Assembly: GCA_032622095.1 (NCBI GenBank)
Contig: CP136065.1
Coordinates: forward strand, 152,091,577 to 152,155,576
Direction of reading: 5' to 3'
Source: Siphonodentalium dalli
Taxonomy: Eukaryota > Mollusca > Scaphopoda > Gadilida > Siphonodentaliidae
DNA: 64,000 bases
The notes beneath the pieces were generated by a model. The model saw only the letters and a program-made list of their open reading frames with translations, ran no database searches and was not told the origin of the DNA. Within the stretch, counting starts at the first letter, position 1; every line of letters starts with the position of its first letter. Both the position numbers and the translations under genes were made by a program. Shown piece by piece: positions 23,564 through 36,020 of the stretch.

Positions 23564-24224
23564 TTGGTGAATTTAAAATAAATTACTGAAATACAGTGAG
23601 ATTTTCAAAGAACTGGAAAAATAAAACCTAGTACAGTCGTTCAGGTAGTAACGGGTCACAGGCAGTAACGGGTCAGTTGCTGTTTATCGTCGTGGCAAAA
23701 GTCACAGATGCACTTGATCTCCCAAAATCCTTTTGATTCTTGAGAATGAATATGTGTTGGAGATCATGTGCAATTTGTGGCGAGTTCTGACGGTAATTTC
23801 CGATTTAATTAAATTTTTCTGACGGACAGTGGAAACGCATCGGAGGAAAGTAGGTCAACAAAATATGTCAAGTTGCAGATCGGCTGCTGCCAATAAAAAA
23901 CAGAATAAAGTACACCCAAACTAAGCACTGTAAAATATTAACAAATTATTTATTTTTCAACTCACAGACCCCCACAAAAGTTAAATTTGTCTTATTGTGT
24001 AAACATTTAATTTGTTTCGACCTACTTCCGTTGTCAATAGCGGGTCACATGCTTTTGTTGACAGTCGATCGCACGTGCTATCACGGAATGGATAAAAACA
24101 TGTCAATTGAATTCTAATGATTAGCATACATTGGAAATAATAAAACATAGTAACATTTCATGCCTTCATTGGCAATTTAAGACATAATATAAGTTGAAAT
24201 TGTTCTCATAGTTTAATTTTCCAA

Positions 24225-24870
24225 CCAGAATTGAATGAAGAGTGAATGTTTTTTTTAGACCAACAGTCAAATATTTTCCAGTGGTCGGTAAAATAATTAG
24301 GTTGGAATGGCTATCAGTTGGAACATTTCTAACTATACAGGGTGCCAGGTTGAAAAATTCTAGCAGTTGGAATTCTTGAGGGACCTGTGGGGGGGGGGGG
24401 GGGGGTATCCAAGCCAAATTATTAACCCACCGCTAGGGGTGTGGGAGGGACAGGGACGTGGCTAGATCATGCCATGAACCTCTACTAATGCTAACGCCCG
24501 TTTTGAACTGATGGAATATGACCTCTACGGGCGTTAACATTAGTAGAGGTTCATGGCTTGATCTAGGACGTGGCCAGAGGGTCTCCGTTGGTGACGTCCT
24601 CCTTGGAAGTTCCAATTACCCCCCCCCCCCCCCACCACCATTGAACCAGACAAATCTCCCAAAGCCCTGCCCATGGTTTGAAAATTTCATCTAGTGTCTC
24701 AAACTTTCCAACTGTTGGAAATGTCTAACCCCCCCCCCCCCCCACCTAAGGTTGGAAAATTTCCCAAAATAATCAGAAATAATGGACATTTTCAGACCAA
24801 AATTTTTACAAAAAAAATAGAAAAATATGCTGCTGTTGGTCTAAAACCAACTTATTCCCCACTGTTTAAT
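24225..24870. repeat. foldback repeat with poly-G/poly-C tracts
   Basis: The left side has AGACCAACAG..GTTGGAA.. and a G run near 24390-24407. The right side has C runs near 24619-24633 and 24730-24744, then GGTTGGAAAATTT..GTTGGTCTAAAACC. The outer parts are diverged inverted copies. At about 24463-24566 a strong hairpin pairs GATCATGCCATGAACCTCTA with TAGAGGTTCATGGCTTGATC. It is nested in the 3.7-kb element. Confidence 0.6.
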
Positions 24871-26718
24871 AACTGGTTGGGCATATATACAAATAATTGA
24901 GAACAATTTCAACCAATGCGGGTAATTGTGGTGTAATATGCTCTAACTATAAAGTTGTGTTAGACTGGGTCAGGCATGATTTTCTAGCTTGAACATTTTT
25001 ATCAATGTTGGGTAGGGGAGAGTCACCCCAACACCATACGGTACCCGTCACTACGTCCTTGAGGAGGGGTGCAAGGAGGGTGTGATTACCTGGAATCAGG
25101 AAGTTGGGTCGCGCCCAAGGGATGACCAGTGCCCATATGAATATGCTAAGGTGCATCCACCAAATGAAGTGCCCAAGCCATATAATCCTCGCCGAGAAAA
25201 CCACAAAATTAAAAAAATATATAAACACCAAATGATAATTTCGCGTTTTCAATTGTTCCATTATAAATTGGTCTATCAGTACATTGCATTCTGTGTACAA
25301 ACGGATAGTGTGCCATGTAACTGCTGTGATAATAACCTGACAGGGATGAATCCAGCAGGCACTTCATGCAGTGCTACATGTAGCTGGCAGCCAGTGGCAG
25401 GTCAATTATATTGTGAGGGGGCTGCACAAATTTAAAATTAACACACAACTGAGGGTGGGTTGGGTGCTTGGTGAAAATGGGTATCATGTCAGTGGCGACA
25501 CACACCCAACACTCACTGTCGTTCGCGACGTCCTTGCTTGTAACATTTACCTTTGTTTTTCTGGATCGGAGCAAAAGGAAAGTAATTGCAAGTCCCAGTT
25601 TTGTCGTTGCTTCTTTCTTGATGTATATGTTGAATACAAATGTAATCTAAATTGAATCATGATCCACAAATAAAGCGATAAGTGGACTACATGTAGCTCA
25701 CAAACCAATGATATTAATTGGATACATGCATATGTCAATCAGATTTGGCACTGGTAAGTGCTGCACATGCTTTGCAATGAAATAAGTACACCACATTTGG
25801 TATTCATGGTCATATAAACATGTACCGGGTAGGCCAAATGAATATGTTGTCAGTTTTGTGTGTGTGTTTGTGTCATTGATTAATTAATTTAGAAACTACA
25901 AAACATATAATTACATGTATGTACTGTCCGAAAATAAATATTGAGCTTTGATAAAATCATTGACAATTAAATGTGAGTAAAAAATGTGAGTTAAAGATAT
26001 ATATGTAATTAAATAAGTTATAGGCAATAACAACAAATTTGCCATTCGAGGTGACTCAAGACAGTACAATCCACAATGAATTATAACTGATCCACTTGGG
26101 ATTTGGGATGTAAGCGCCAAGGGTGATCACAATGATCAAATGATCTTGTCCGCCACCTTCTTTTCAGGTAAATTTCCACTTTCCAGTGTTTTATATCAGT
26201 TTGTTGCCTTTACCCCTGTTTATCCCATAGAAAGAATGGAGCTGTCCTATCCTGACTGCCAACCATCCACCCCAACTGCTGCCACCCTCTGCTCTGATTA
26301 TATACTAGTATATGTTTGTATTATGAACAAAAAAATTCAATCACACACTGTAACACTACTACATATGATTTGTGAGTGAATGCTATTAACTGTACAGAGG
26401 GCCATATTATGTTGGGAACAAATGTAATTTGAGTTTGTATCTCCACTATAAAAAAATAATAAAAACATATTTCTCAACTACTAATTTTTCTACAAATTAG
26501 TTATTGATCGTGATTCTAAAAGCGCTAATTATCATCATCAAAAACATAGAATTAATTTCCCCGATGATGACGTACACGTGTATCGTCTAGCTGTGCCTTG
26601 GTAATTGTTTTGAACATTGTTTTGTTTACATTCCGATGATGCTGAAATGGAGTTTAATCAGTTTATAGTAAACAAGTTTGTGTTAGATAAAAAACTTTTA
26701 ATTGGAATAAATACATCT
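24871..26718. other. interior of the 3.7-kb element, no gene recognised
   Basis: Open frames of up to 117 codons occur on both strands, but they overlap each other and resemble no family I know. Confidence 0.4.
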
Positions 26719-27308
26719 TGCACATGTTATTTGTGGTTTAATAACACACACAAACAGCCATCAATTGTGATACATACAGTTCAAATGAAAGGTGACCCTT
26801 TACTGCCTGAATTGACCCCTTATTGCCTGGATTTCGTGCTATCTTTGATCGGTTATTTTAAAAAGAAAGAGCAATATTTGTGAACATCACATAAGATGTA
26901 TGATAGAGCTAGGATTTATGAACAAAATGACATATAAATTTTTATCCATTGTACTTGCATACAGACAGGTGCAGCACAAACATAAAAAGTGACCCCTTTA
27001 CTGCCTGAATGACTGCACATGTTATTTGTGGTTTAATAACACACACAAACAGCCATCAATTGTGATACATACAGTTCAAATGAAAGGTGACCCTTTACTG
27101 CCTGAATTGACCCCTTATTGCCTGGATTTCGTGCTATCTTTGATCGGTTATTTTAAAAAGAAAGAGCAATATTTGTGAACATCACATAAGATGTATGATA
27201 GAGCTAGGATTTATGAACAAAATGACATATAAATTTTTATCCATTGTACTTGCATACAGACAGGTGCAGCACAAACATAAAAAGTGACCCTTTACTGCCT
27301 GAATGACT
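26719..27308 (+). repeat. 295-bp tandem duplication at the element's right end
   Basis: 26719-27013 and 27014-27308 are nearly identical; the one difference I see is GACCCCTTT against GACCCTTT. Each copy contains the subterminal GTGACCC(C)TTTACTGCCTGAATGACT end, so the right terminus of the transposon has itself been duplicated. Confidence 0.9.
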
Positions 27309-27525
27309 GTATGGAATGTTGTAGATTGGCATCTACTATGATCTAGGGTGTAAGAGGTACCAACAGTTTTCAGTGAAAAAATATTTTTGATAGGAATACA
27401 GTTGAGTTCAAAATGGGTGGCAACAATTTTCTGTTTCGTTCCTTCATTGACCTGCGCCAGCTGCGGTCCCGGGTTCTGCCAATAAAATAGATACTGCATG
27501 AAACCGGTACATTTTTCCTCCACTA

Positions 27526-29670
27526 GGCATTTTGTAACACCGTTACAAATGTTACAAGTGTTACAAAATGCATATACTGGGCATCTTACTTCATATGATT
27601 TATGAGATACCAGAGATAATAAATGTTACAAATGATTTAAAGTGCCAGTAGAAAACCGCAGCCTATTTTTTTCTACCGTGTTCAGTGTAGCGACATGTTA
27701 CAATGTGTTACAAGTGTTACATTATTTCTGAGATACCAAAGAGACCGCTCGTAGACGGGTGTTACAAGTGTAACACAAATGTTACAAATGATTTAAAGTC
27801 CCAGTAGAAAACCGCAGCCTATTTATTTCTACCGTGTTCAATGTAGCGACATGTTACAATGTGTTACAAGTGTTAAATTATTTCTGAGATACCAAAGAGA
27901 CCGCTCGTAGACGGGTGTTACAAATGTTACAAATGATTTAAAGTCCCAGTAGAAAACCGCAGCCTATTTTTTTCTACCGTGTTCAGTGTAGCGACATGTT
28001 ACAATGTGTTACAAGTGTTACATTATTTCTGAGATACCAAAGAGACCGCTCGTAGATGGGTGTTACAAATGTTACAAATGATTTAAAGTCCCAGTAGAAA
28101 ACCGCAGCCTATTTATTTCTACCGTGTTCAATGTAGCGACATGTTACAATGTGTTACAAGTGTTACATTATTTCTGAGATACCAAAGAGACCGCTCGTAG
28201 ACGGGTGTTACAAGTGTTACAAATGTTACAAATGATTTAAAGTCCCAGTAGAAAACCGCAGCCTATTTTTTTCTACCGTGTTCAGTGTAGCGACATGTTA
28301 CAATGTGTTACAAGTGTTACATTATTTCTGAGATACCAAAGAGACCGCTCGTAGACGGGTGTTACAAGTGTTACAAATGTTACAAATGATTTAAAGTCCC
28401 AGTAGAAAACCGCAGCCTATTTTTTTCTACCGTGTTCAGTGTAGCGACATGTTACAATGTGTTACAAGTGTTACATTATTTCTGAGATACCAGAGAGACC
28501 GCTCGTAGACGGGTGTTACAAGTGTTACAAATGTTACAAATGATTTAAAGTCCCAGTAGAAAACCGCAGCCTATTTTTTTCTACCGTGTTCAGTGTAGCG
28601 ACATGTTACAATGCATTACAAGTGTTACATTATTTCTGAGATACCAAAGAGACCGCTCGTAGACGGGTGTTACAAGTGTTACAAATGTTACAAATGATTT
28701 AAAGTCCCAGTAGAAAACCGCAGCCTATTTTTTTCTACCGTGTTCAGTGTAGCGACATGTTACAATGTGTTACAAGTGTTACATTATTTCTGAGATACCA
28801 GAGAGACCGCTCGTAGACGGGTGTTACAAGTGTTACAAATGTTACAAATGTTACAAATGATTTAAAGTCCCAGTAGAAAACCGCAGCCTATTTTTTTCTA
28901 CCGTGTTCAGTGTAGCGACATGTTACAATGCATTACAAGTGTTACATTATTTCTGAGATACCAAAGAGACCGCTCGTAGACGGGTGTTACAAGTGTTACA
29001 AATGTTACAAATGATTTAAAGTCCCAGTAGAAAACCGCAGCCTATTTTTTTCTACCGTGTTCAGTGTAGCGACATGTTACAATGTGTTACAAGTGTTACA
29101 TTATTTCTGAGATACCAGAGAGACCGCTCGTAGACGGGTGTTACAAGTGTTACAAATGTTACAAATGTTACAAATGATTTAAAGTCCCAGTAGAAAACCG
29201 CAGCCTATTTATTTCTACCGTGTTCAATGTAGCGACATGTTACAATGTGTTACAAGTGTTACATTATTTCTGAGATACCAAAGAGACCGCTCGTAGACGG
29301 GTGTTACAAGTGTTACAAATGTTACAAATGATTTAAAGTCCCAGTAGAAAACCGCATCCTATTTTTTTCTACCGTGTTCAGTGTAGCGACATGTTACAAT
29401 GTGTTACAAGTGTTACATTATTTCTGAGATACCAGAGAGACCGCTCGTAGACGGGTGTTACAAGTGTTACAAATGTTACAAATGTTACAAATGATTTAAA
29501 GTCCCAGTAGAAAACCGCAGCCTATTTTATTTCTACCATCTCAGTGTAGCGACATGTTACAATGCGTTACAAGTGTTACATTATTTCTGAGATACCAGAG
29601 AAATTGCTCGTAGACGGGCGTTACAAGTGTTACAAATGATATAAAGTCCCCAGTAGAAAAGCGCAGCTTA
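27526..29670 (+). repeat. ~155-bp satellite array (copy 1)
   Basis: About thirteen units contain GATTTAAAGTCCCAGTAGAA, ACCGCAGCCTATTT, TACCGTGTTCAGTGTAGCGA and GAGACCGCTCGTAGACGGGT. Units are joined by a variable number of GTTACAA(A/G)T heptads. Neighbouring units alternate between CCAAAGAG with TGCATTAC and CCAGAGAG with TGTGTTAC over much of the array, which indicates a dimeric higher-order repeat. Confidence 0.92.
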
Positions 29671-32124
29671 CTATCTTATCTCAATTTGAACTATTACAGT
29701 TGTGTATGCATATAACTGGTGATGTTCTGTCAAAATAGAATATTTTGAACGATAGGTCTGGCCTGCATGATAAGTAAGCTCATGGTCTTTAGAAGACTTT
29801 CATTGTAAACTCTCTATTTATACTGGTCAGTTTTGAAGTTAGGGAGGATAATGCAATAATGTATCAATTCTATCTACATGTGGATTAATTTGTAAAAAAT
29901 TGCTTCATCATTTTACATAAAAGTTTGAGTCAAATTGGGGGTAAAAGCATTCTTTATTATATAAACAATAAACCATAAATTTCAAATAATGTTAACAGAG
30001 GCCACATGTTCTGATTAAACCCATCGGTTGTTTATACAAAGGCCACAACCAAAACATTTTCATCAGAGGCAGGTGGAAGGGATTGGTTATGGATGTATAT
30101 GTATGGAAGGCCATTTTCACATTTATCCATTATTTGCTCTTAAATGCAATTCAATTATGCTCTGCCTAGATTTTTTATTTGCGCTTAAGCTTTTTGTGGA
30201 TGACTGGTCCACCTACTGGTAATCCCTTTCTCAGAGACCACTTCATTCTGTTTTGAATTTCAAGTCAATCTGATTTACAAGTACGTTTAAGTGCTAATGG
30301 ATGAATTGCACTTAGATGGTTTGTATTTAAGCACAAATAAATTAATTGCACTTAAGTGCAAATAAAATCTTAAATTATCTCTCCTTATACATGTGGGTGT
30401 ATTTTGTTAACTCTCCTCCCCAAATATGCATCACCCCCTACCGTTCTGACTCCTGAACATCATATGCAGTTATTTAAGTGGGAGTGGGATATGAAAATCA
30501 TGTGTACCTGTTACGGAGTATGTAGAACGTGTATAGAACATACATGTATGGGCTGTAGTGGTAAAACCCCTGTTGTTATGATACAATAACTATTGTTATT
30601 TTTGCTCATACGATATGTCTATCTCGATTCACTTAAAATTTAGACTTAATACATATATTGAAATTGAAATTTTAAACCGCAGTGACGAATGGTGGTCTGG
30701 TACATGTATAATAATTCCATTTCTCATATCTGACAGTATACCATTCCATGCATAAGCTTACTAGTATATGGTCACACTGAAACAATTGAATGTATCCTTT
30801 ATCTTTAGTTGGACACTGGTTTTGGATGCAGGATTTACCCTTCACAGCCACTAATTAAAGTACTGCAGCCTTTGAAATCGACATTTTTCTTCTATATGCA
30901 TTGGTTTAGAATTGCATGAAATTCTATATTGGCTTCTGGCATTGCCTTTTTTTGCAGACCCCCCCCCCCCCCCCCCCCTGCCTGCACCATTATTTAATAT
31001 TGAGGACATTTGACATTTGACATTTGAATAGCTGGCTGTAAGATAATATAATGTCCAAAGCTTCATAAACTAAATCAAGGTGATGAATATTTTCATCAAA
31101 ATTGGGGGGGGGGGGGGCGACACCCCAATCCCCCTGTCACCACGTCCCTGCCAACATTTAAAAAAATTATTAGTAAAATGGTGCAGTGAGGTCGTGGCTT
31201 TGTGCATTTTGCATACCTCATATAAATTGCCCTAATCCCAGGTACTACTTGGGGAGGGTGTGACCCTCTCCCTATATAATACTACTTCGGCCATTAAAAT
31301 AATATATCTGTGTTCTCACTTCTCAGGCAATTAGATTTCAATATTTAGATCAGAAAGACTGTTAATTGTTATTTTTCCTCAAAATCTGGAAAACAAACTC
31401 CAAAAATAGTTTTTTCTTTGTTCAATCCAATATTTTTAACAGAAAATATTTTTAGAAATGTTTGACGAAGATTTTTAAAAGAGAATTTCACTGACGAGGG
31501 AGGTGCCTGAGAACACAGTATTTTTTTACTTGGCCTTATTTTATAATTATTTTCTCTGATAAATAAGATTAAATTATAAATTTAATGTTAATTGCGCTTA
31601 AGTGCAAATAAATAAATTGTGCTTAAGTGCAATTCAAAACTTTTAAATTTATCGCTCCTTCTGCCAGGTAGATACATAGAAATTACATTTTTAGTCGATA
31701 ATAAGATGTATGTGAGTTCTTGAGGAAAAACATTAAAGTGGAAAAGTAGCATTCAGAAAATCTGGGAAATGTTCATATATTGGCTCTATCAGATTCCAAA
31801 ATGCTAAGAAAATTGTCCAGTTTTTTTGGTTACTTTAGTTATTCCTTCCGCATGCAGGGCAGGGCAGGGTCGCGAAAAAATTCCAGGTTACAAAGTCCAG
31901 GTGGTTGGGTGAATCTGAGCTCCGATCACAGATTTTTCCAATGCCATGTAATTGTTTTTCCAAATTTAAAAACAAATTATGACAAATAAACTTATTTATA
32001 AATGTTCAGGATTATAAACTGGACCATAATACAGCATTAATCAAGTGAAAAGGTGGCTACTAGTTTAAATATTTACTAAATATTTGTTCTATCTTAAAAC
32101 AATATCATGGGTGGGTCCCACTTA
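29671..32124. other. copy 1 interior, CTTAAG-rich, no gene recognised
   Basis: It contains words such as TTGCACTTAAGTGCAA (30337-30361, 31595-31632) and a degenerate GGAAGGCCATTTTCACATTT (about 30106) resembling the terminus of the element at 45062. It therefore probably holds old relatives of that family. Homopolymers: C20 at 30959-30978 and G14 at 31104-31117. Confidence 0.5.
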
Positions 32125-32574
32125 CAAGCCTGAATTTAGTGTGCCTGTCGTTTGCAGAATGAGATCCCCAGAGGGTGAATTTAGTGATGCTAGCCCGCAT
32201 AGCGGGCTAGCATCACTAAATTCACCCACTGGGGACCTCATTCTGCTTAGGCCTCATCTTCTTTGGAAAGTCTCTTTATTATCTAATTTCTGTAGAAACT
32301 TCTTCGTATAGATTTTATTTCTTTTTTAGTTAAATTTCTCTATATCCCAAACGATACATTGCTTATTAAAGTGAGGTTCCCAATGGGTGTACTTCACAAT
32401 ATGCACCATTTGTCTATGTCTACATGTTTGTCTCCCATAGCGGATGAAGCCATGTAGAATGAAGTCCCCAGAGGGTAAATTTTGTGATGCTAGCCCGCTA
32501 TGCAGAATATCATCACTAAATTCACCCTATGGGACCTCATTCTGCAAATGACAGGCACATTAAACTCAGACTTG
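32125..32574. mobile_element. hAT-like MITE, family B, with 8-bp target duplication (copy in duplication 1)
   Basis: Terminal inverted repeats CAAG(C/T)CTGA(A/G)TTTA(G/A)TGTG then CCTGTC(G/A)TTTGCAGAATGAG span about 39 bp. CCCACTTA is duplicated exactly at 32117-32124 and 32575-32582. Inside are two palindromic GAGGGTGAAT / ATTCACCC modules. The diverged paralogue at about 40398-40410 (GGTTCCGCTTGTTACGAGG) lacks the element, giving an empty site. No transposase. Confidence 0.92.
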
Positions 32575-33119
32575 CCCACTTATGAGGAAAGAATTGCACT
32601 GAAAAAAGCAATTCAATCAGTTCTCACAGGTTTTCGTTGTTATGCTTTACCTTCAATTTAATACCCATGTGATGCCAAATTCAGTTGATTTAATTCTTCC
32701 GGTTCTTTAAATGGTATGGATATTGAAAGATATACAAAATTCTTTTATTATTGTATGATGTTCATCCTTGGTTAGATGGGACCTAACAATATAATGAAAA
32801 GCTGAGTATTTGAACATATTGATTTCGGGATTATAATTTCTGCCACAATGGCTTAAAAGTAACACACCACACTGTCCCCTCCAAACCTACACTGCCCTTA
32901 TAATATGTACCATCCCTATTAGTATATACGTGTTTGAGTCCCATGTTTACTATCATGAAGTAAAGCATGTATATCGATATGGTACATAATGGTAGTGCAG
33001 TTGGGAGAGGGGTGTGGCAGATCAGCGAGTGCATTACAAGCCCCTGTTTTTCTGCCTTTTGCAAAGAATACATGAATTTTGTTCAATTAAATGTATTGTT
33101 CAATGAAATGTTATTGGTT

Positions 33120-33460
33120 AAAGTGATGTGAAACACTCCGGTAGGGTGATCAGCTATAAATAGAGAATAATCTTTCTAAAAGTAGCTATTTTTACAAATA
33201 TTATATCCATATTGACAACACACATCGTCATTCTTACATATTAATTAAATACAGTGGCTCTCGATGATTAAATTGTTTTCGTTAGTTTATCGCCGATAGT
33301 TACATCCCGAATCGAGATGTAAATATTTACAATTCAGCGTAGTTCTGACCATGTTTTCTATGGAGTGGTACAGTCGATTTGCTTTAGATATACGGCGAAG
33401 TTAGTAGAATGCTACATATTCATCCTATTGGCATAGTGCCTGAATACTAACTCATCAGTT
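33120..33460 (+). repeat. ~330-bp interspersed repeat, family H (copy 3)
   Basis: AAAGTGATGTGAAACACTCCG through CTGAATACTAACTCATCAG, full length relative to the copy at 5689. It lies inside the duplication. Confidence 0.8.
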
Positions 33461-33875
33461 ACAAGTGCAGTAATGGCATTTGAATGTAATTTTTAGGCAT
33501 TACAATTTACCAAATTAAATCAAATATTAACCAATCTCAACCAAATATTAACGGATTTAAATTATTTTTTAGTATATTTTGAAAATGCCTATCCCCATTT
33601 TTTTTCTGGAGACTGGTATCCCCAACTTTGCCCAACTAGGCGGGTGATTAAAAGCATGTTCTCATGCAGGTAACTCCCTCATCAAACATTTGTTCATATA
33701 TATAGTTGTATATTTCTTGGGCAAATAAAAACCTCCCTACCCCATCAAATTTTTCATATATGATTGACTGAGAACATAGAGTGTTTCGTTCCTTCATTGA
33801 CCTGCGCCAGCTGCGGTCCCGGGTTCTGCCAATAAAATAGATACTGCATGAAACCGGTACATTTTTCCTCCACTA

Positions 33876-36020
33876 GGCATTTTGTAACACCGTTACAAAT
33901 GTTACAAGTGTTACAAAATGCATATACTGGGCATCTTACTTCATATGATTTATGAGATACCAGAGATAATAAATGTTACAAATGATTTAAAGTGCCAGTA
34001 GAAAACCGCAGCCTATTTTTTTCTACCGTGTTCAGTGTAGCGACATGTTACAATGTGTTACAAGTGTTACATTATTTCTGAGATACCAAAGAGACCGCTC
34101 GTAGACGGGTGTTACAAGTGTAACACAAATGTTACAAATGATTTAAAGTCCCAGTAGAAAACCGCAGCCTATTTATTTCTACCGTGTTCAATGTAGCGAC
34201 ATGTTACAATGTGTTACAAGTGTTAAATTATTTCTGAGATACCAAAGAGACCGCTCGTAGACGGGTGTTACAAATGTTACAAATGATTTAAAGTCCCAGT
34301 AGAAAACCGCAGCCTATTTTTTTCTACCGTGTTCAGTGTAGCGACATGTTACAATGTGTTACAAGTGTTACATTATTTCTGAGATACCAAAGAGACCGCT
34401 CGTAGATGGGTGTTACAAATGTTACAAATGATTTAAAGTCCCAGTAGAAAACCGCAGCCTATTTATTTCTACCGTGTTCAATGTAGCGACATGTTACAAT
34501 GTGTTACAAGTGTTACATTATTTCTGAGATACCAAAGAGACCGCTCGTAGACGGGTGTTACAAGTGTTACAAATGTTACAAATGATTTAAAGTCCCAGTA
34601 GAAAACCGCAGCCTATTTTTTTCTACCGTGTTAAGTGTAGCGACATGTTACAATGTGTTACAAGTGTTACATTATTTCTGAGATACCAAAGAGACCGCTC
34701 GTAGACGGGTGTTACAAGTGTTACAAATGTTACAAATGATTTAAAGTCCCAGTAGAAAACCGCAGCCTATTTTTTTCTACCGTGTTCAGTGTAGCGACAT
34801 GTTACAATGTGTTACAAGTGTTACATTATTTCTGAGATACCAGAGAGACCGCTCGTAGACGGGTGTTACAAGTGTTACAAATGTTACAAATGATTTAAAG
34901 TCCCAGTAGAAAACCGCAGCCTATTTTTTTCTACCGTGTTCAGTGTAGCGACATGTTACAATGCATTACAAGTGTTACATTATTTCTGAGATACCAAAGA
35001 GACCGCTCGTAGACGGGTGTTACAAGTGTTACAAATGTTACAAATGATTTAAAGTCCCAGTAGAAAACCGCAGCCTATTTTTTTCTACCGTGTTCAGTGT
35101 AGCGACATGTTACAATGTGTTACAAGTGTTACATTATTTCTGAGATACCAGAGAGACCGCTCGTAGACGGGTGTTACAAGTGTTACAAATGTTACAAATG
35201 TTACAAATGATTTAAAGTCCCAGTAGAAAACCGCAGCCTATTTTTTTCTACCGTGTTCAGTGTAGCGACATGTTACAATGCATTACAAGTGTTACATTAT
35301 TTCTGAGATACCAAAGAGACCGCTCGTAGACGGGTGTTACAAGTGTTACAAATGTTACAAATGATTTAAAGTCCCAGTAGAAAACCGCAGCCTATTTTTT
35401 TCTACCGTGTTCAGTGTAGCGACATGTTACAATGTGTTACAAGTGTTACATTATTTCTGAGATACCAGAGAGACCGCTCGTAGACGGGTGTTACAAGTGT
35501 TACAAATGTTACAAATGTTACAAATGATTTAAAGTCCCAGTAGAAAACCGCAGCCTATTTATTTCTACCGTGTTCAATGTAGCGACATGTTACAATGTGT
35601 TACAAGTGTTACATTATTTCTGAGATACCAAAGAGACCGCTCGTAGACGGGTGTTACAAGTGTTACAAATGTTACAAATGATTTAAAGTCCCAGTAGAAA
35701 ACCGCATCCTATTTTTTTCTACCGTGTTCAGTGTAGCGACATGTTACAATGTGTTACAAGTGTTACATTATTTCTGAGATACCAGAGAGACCGCTCGTAG
35801 ACGGGTGTTACAAGTGTTACAAATGTTACAAATGTTACAAATGATTTAAAGTCCCAGTAGAAAACCGCAGCCTATTTTATTTCTACCATCTCAGTGTAGC
35901 GACATGTTACAATGCGTTACAAGTGTTACATTATTTCTGAGATACCAGAGAAATTGCTCGTAGACGGGCGTTACAAGTGTTACAAATGATATAAAGTCCC
36001 CAGTAGAAAAGCGCAGCTTA
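33876..36020 (+). repeat. ~155-bp satellite array (copy 2)
   Basis: Unit-for-unit duplicate of the array at 27526-29670, including the order of unit variants. It was copied as part of the 6.35-kb duplication, not expanded independently. Confidence 0.92.

Larger units (their letters stand above)
23634..27309. mobile_element. 3.7-kb TA-flanked DNA element without transposase
   Basis: Left end CAGTCGTTCAGGTAGTAACG then GGTCAC; right end, reverse-complemented, CAGTCATTCAGGCAGTAAAG then GGTCAC. These are 26-bp terminal repeats with four mismatches, flanked by TA on both sides (23632-23633 and 27310-27311). GGGTCA-type motifs recur subterminally on the left (23649-23673 and near 24051) and on the right (within 26790-27300). 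Open frames inside are short and unrecognised, so it is non-autonomous. The open frame at 26617-26883 runs through the subterminal repeats and is not credible as a gene. Confidence 0.75.
27432..33781 (+). repeat. 6.35-kb tandem segmental duplication, copy 1
   Basis: The segment repeats head to tail at 33782-40137 with a constant offset of 6350 bp. By eye I find one base difference (C at 28283, A at 34633) and one length difference in a C run (20 against 26), after which the offset is 6356. It holds the ~155-bp satellite, a CTTAAG-rich region, a hAT-like MITE and a family H repeat. Paired open frames in the two copies are shared noise, not genes. Confidence 0.97.

Noticed and set aside
25082-25435. 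117-codon frame with several Cys
   Set aside because: An equally long frame overlaps it on the other strand, and no family resemblance was found.
26617-26883. 88-codon frame inside the 3.7-kb element, considered as a transposase remnant
   Set aside because: It runs through the subterminal repeats, has no DDE-like motif, and its 3' half is part of the 295-bp duplication.
27526-29670. Regular repeats, considered as a CRISPR array
   Set aside because: Units of about 155 bp are wholly repeated with no unique spacers, in an animal genome; this is satellite DNA.
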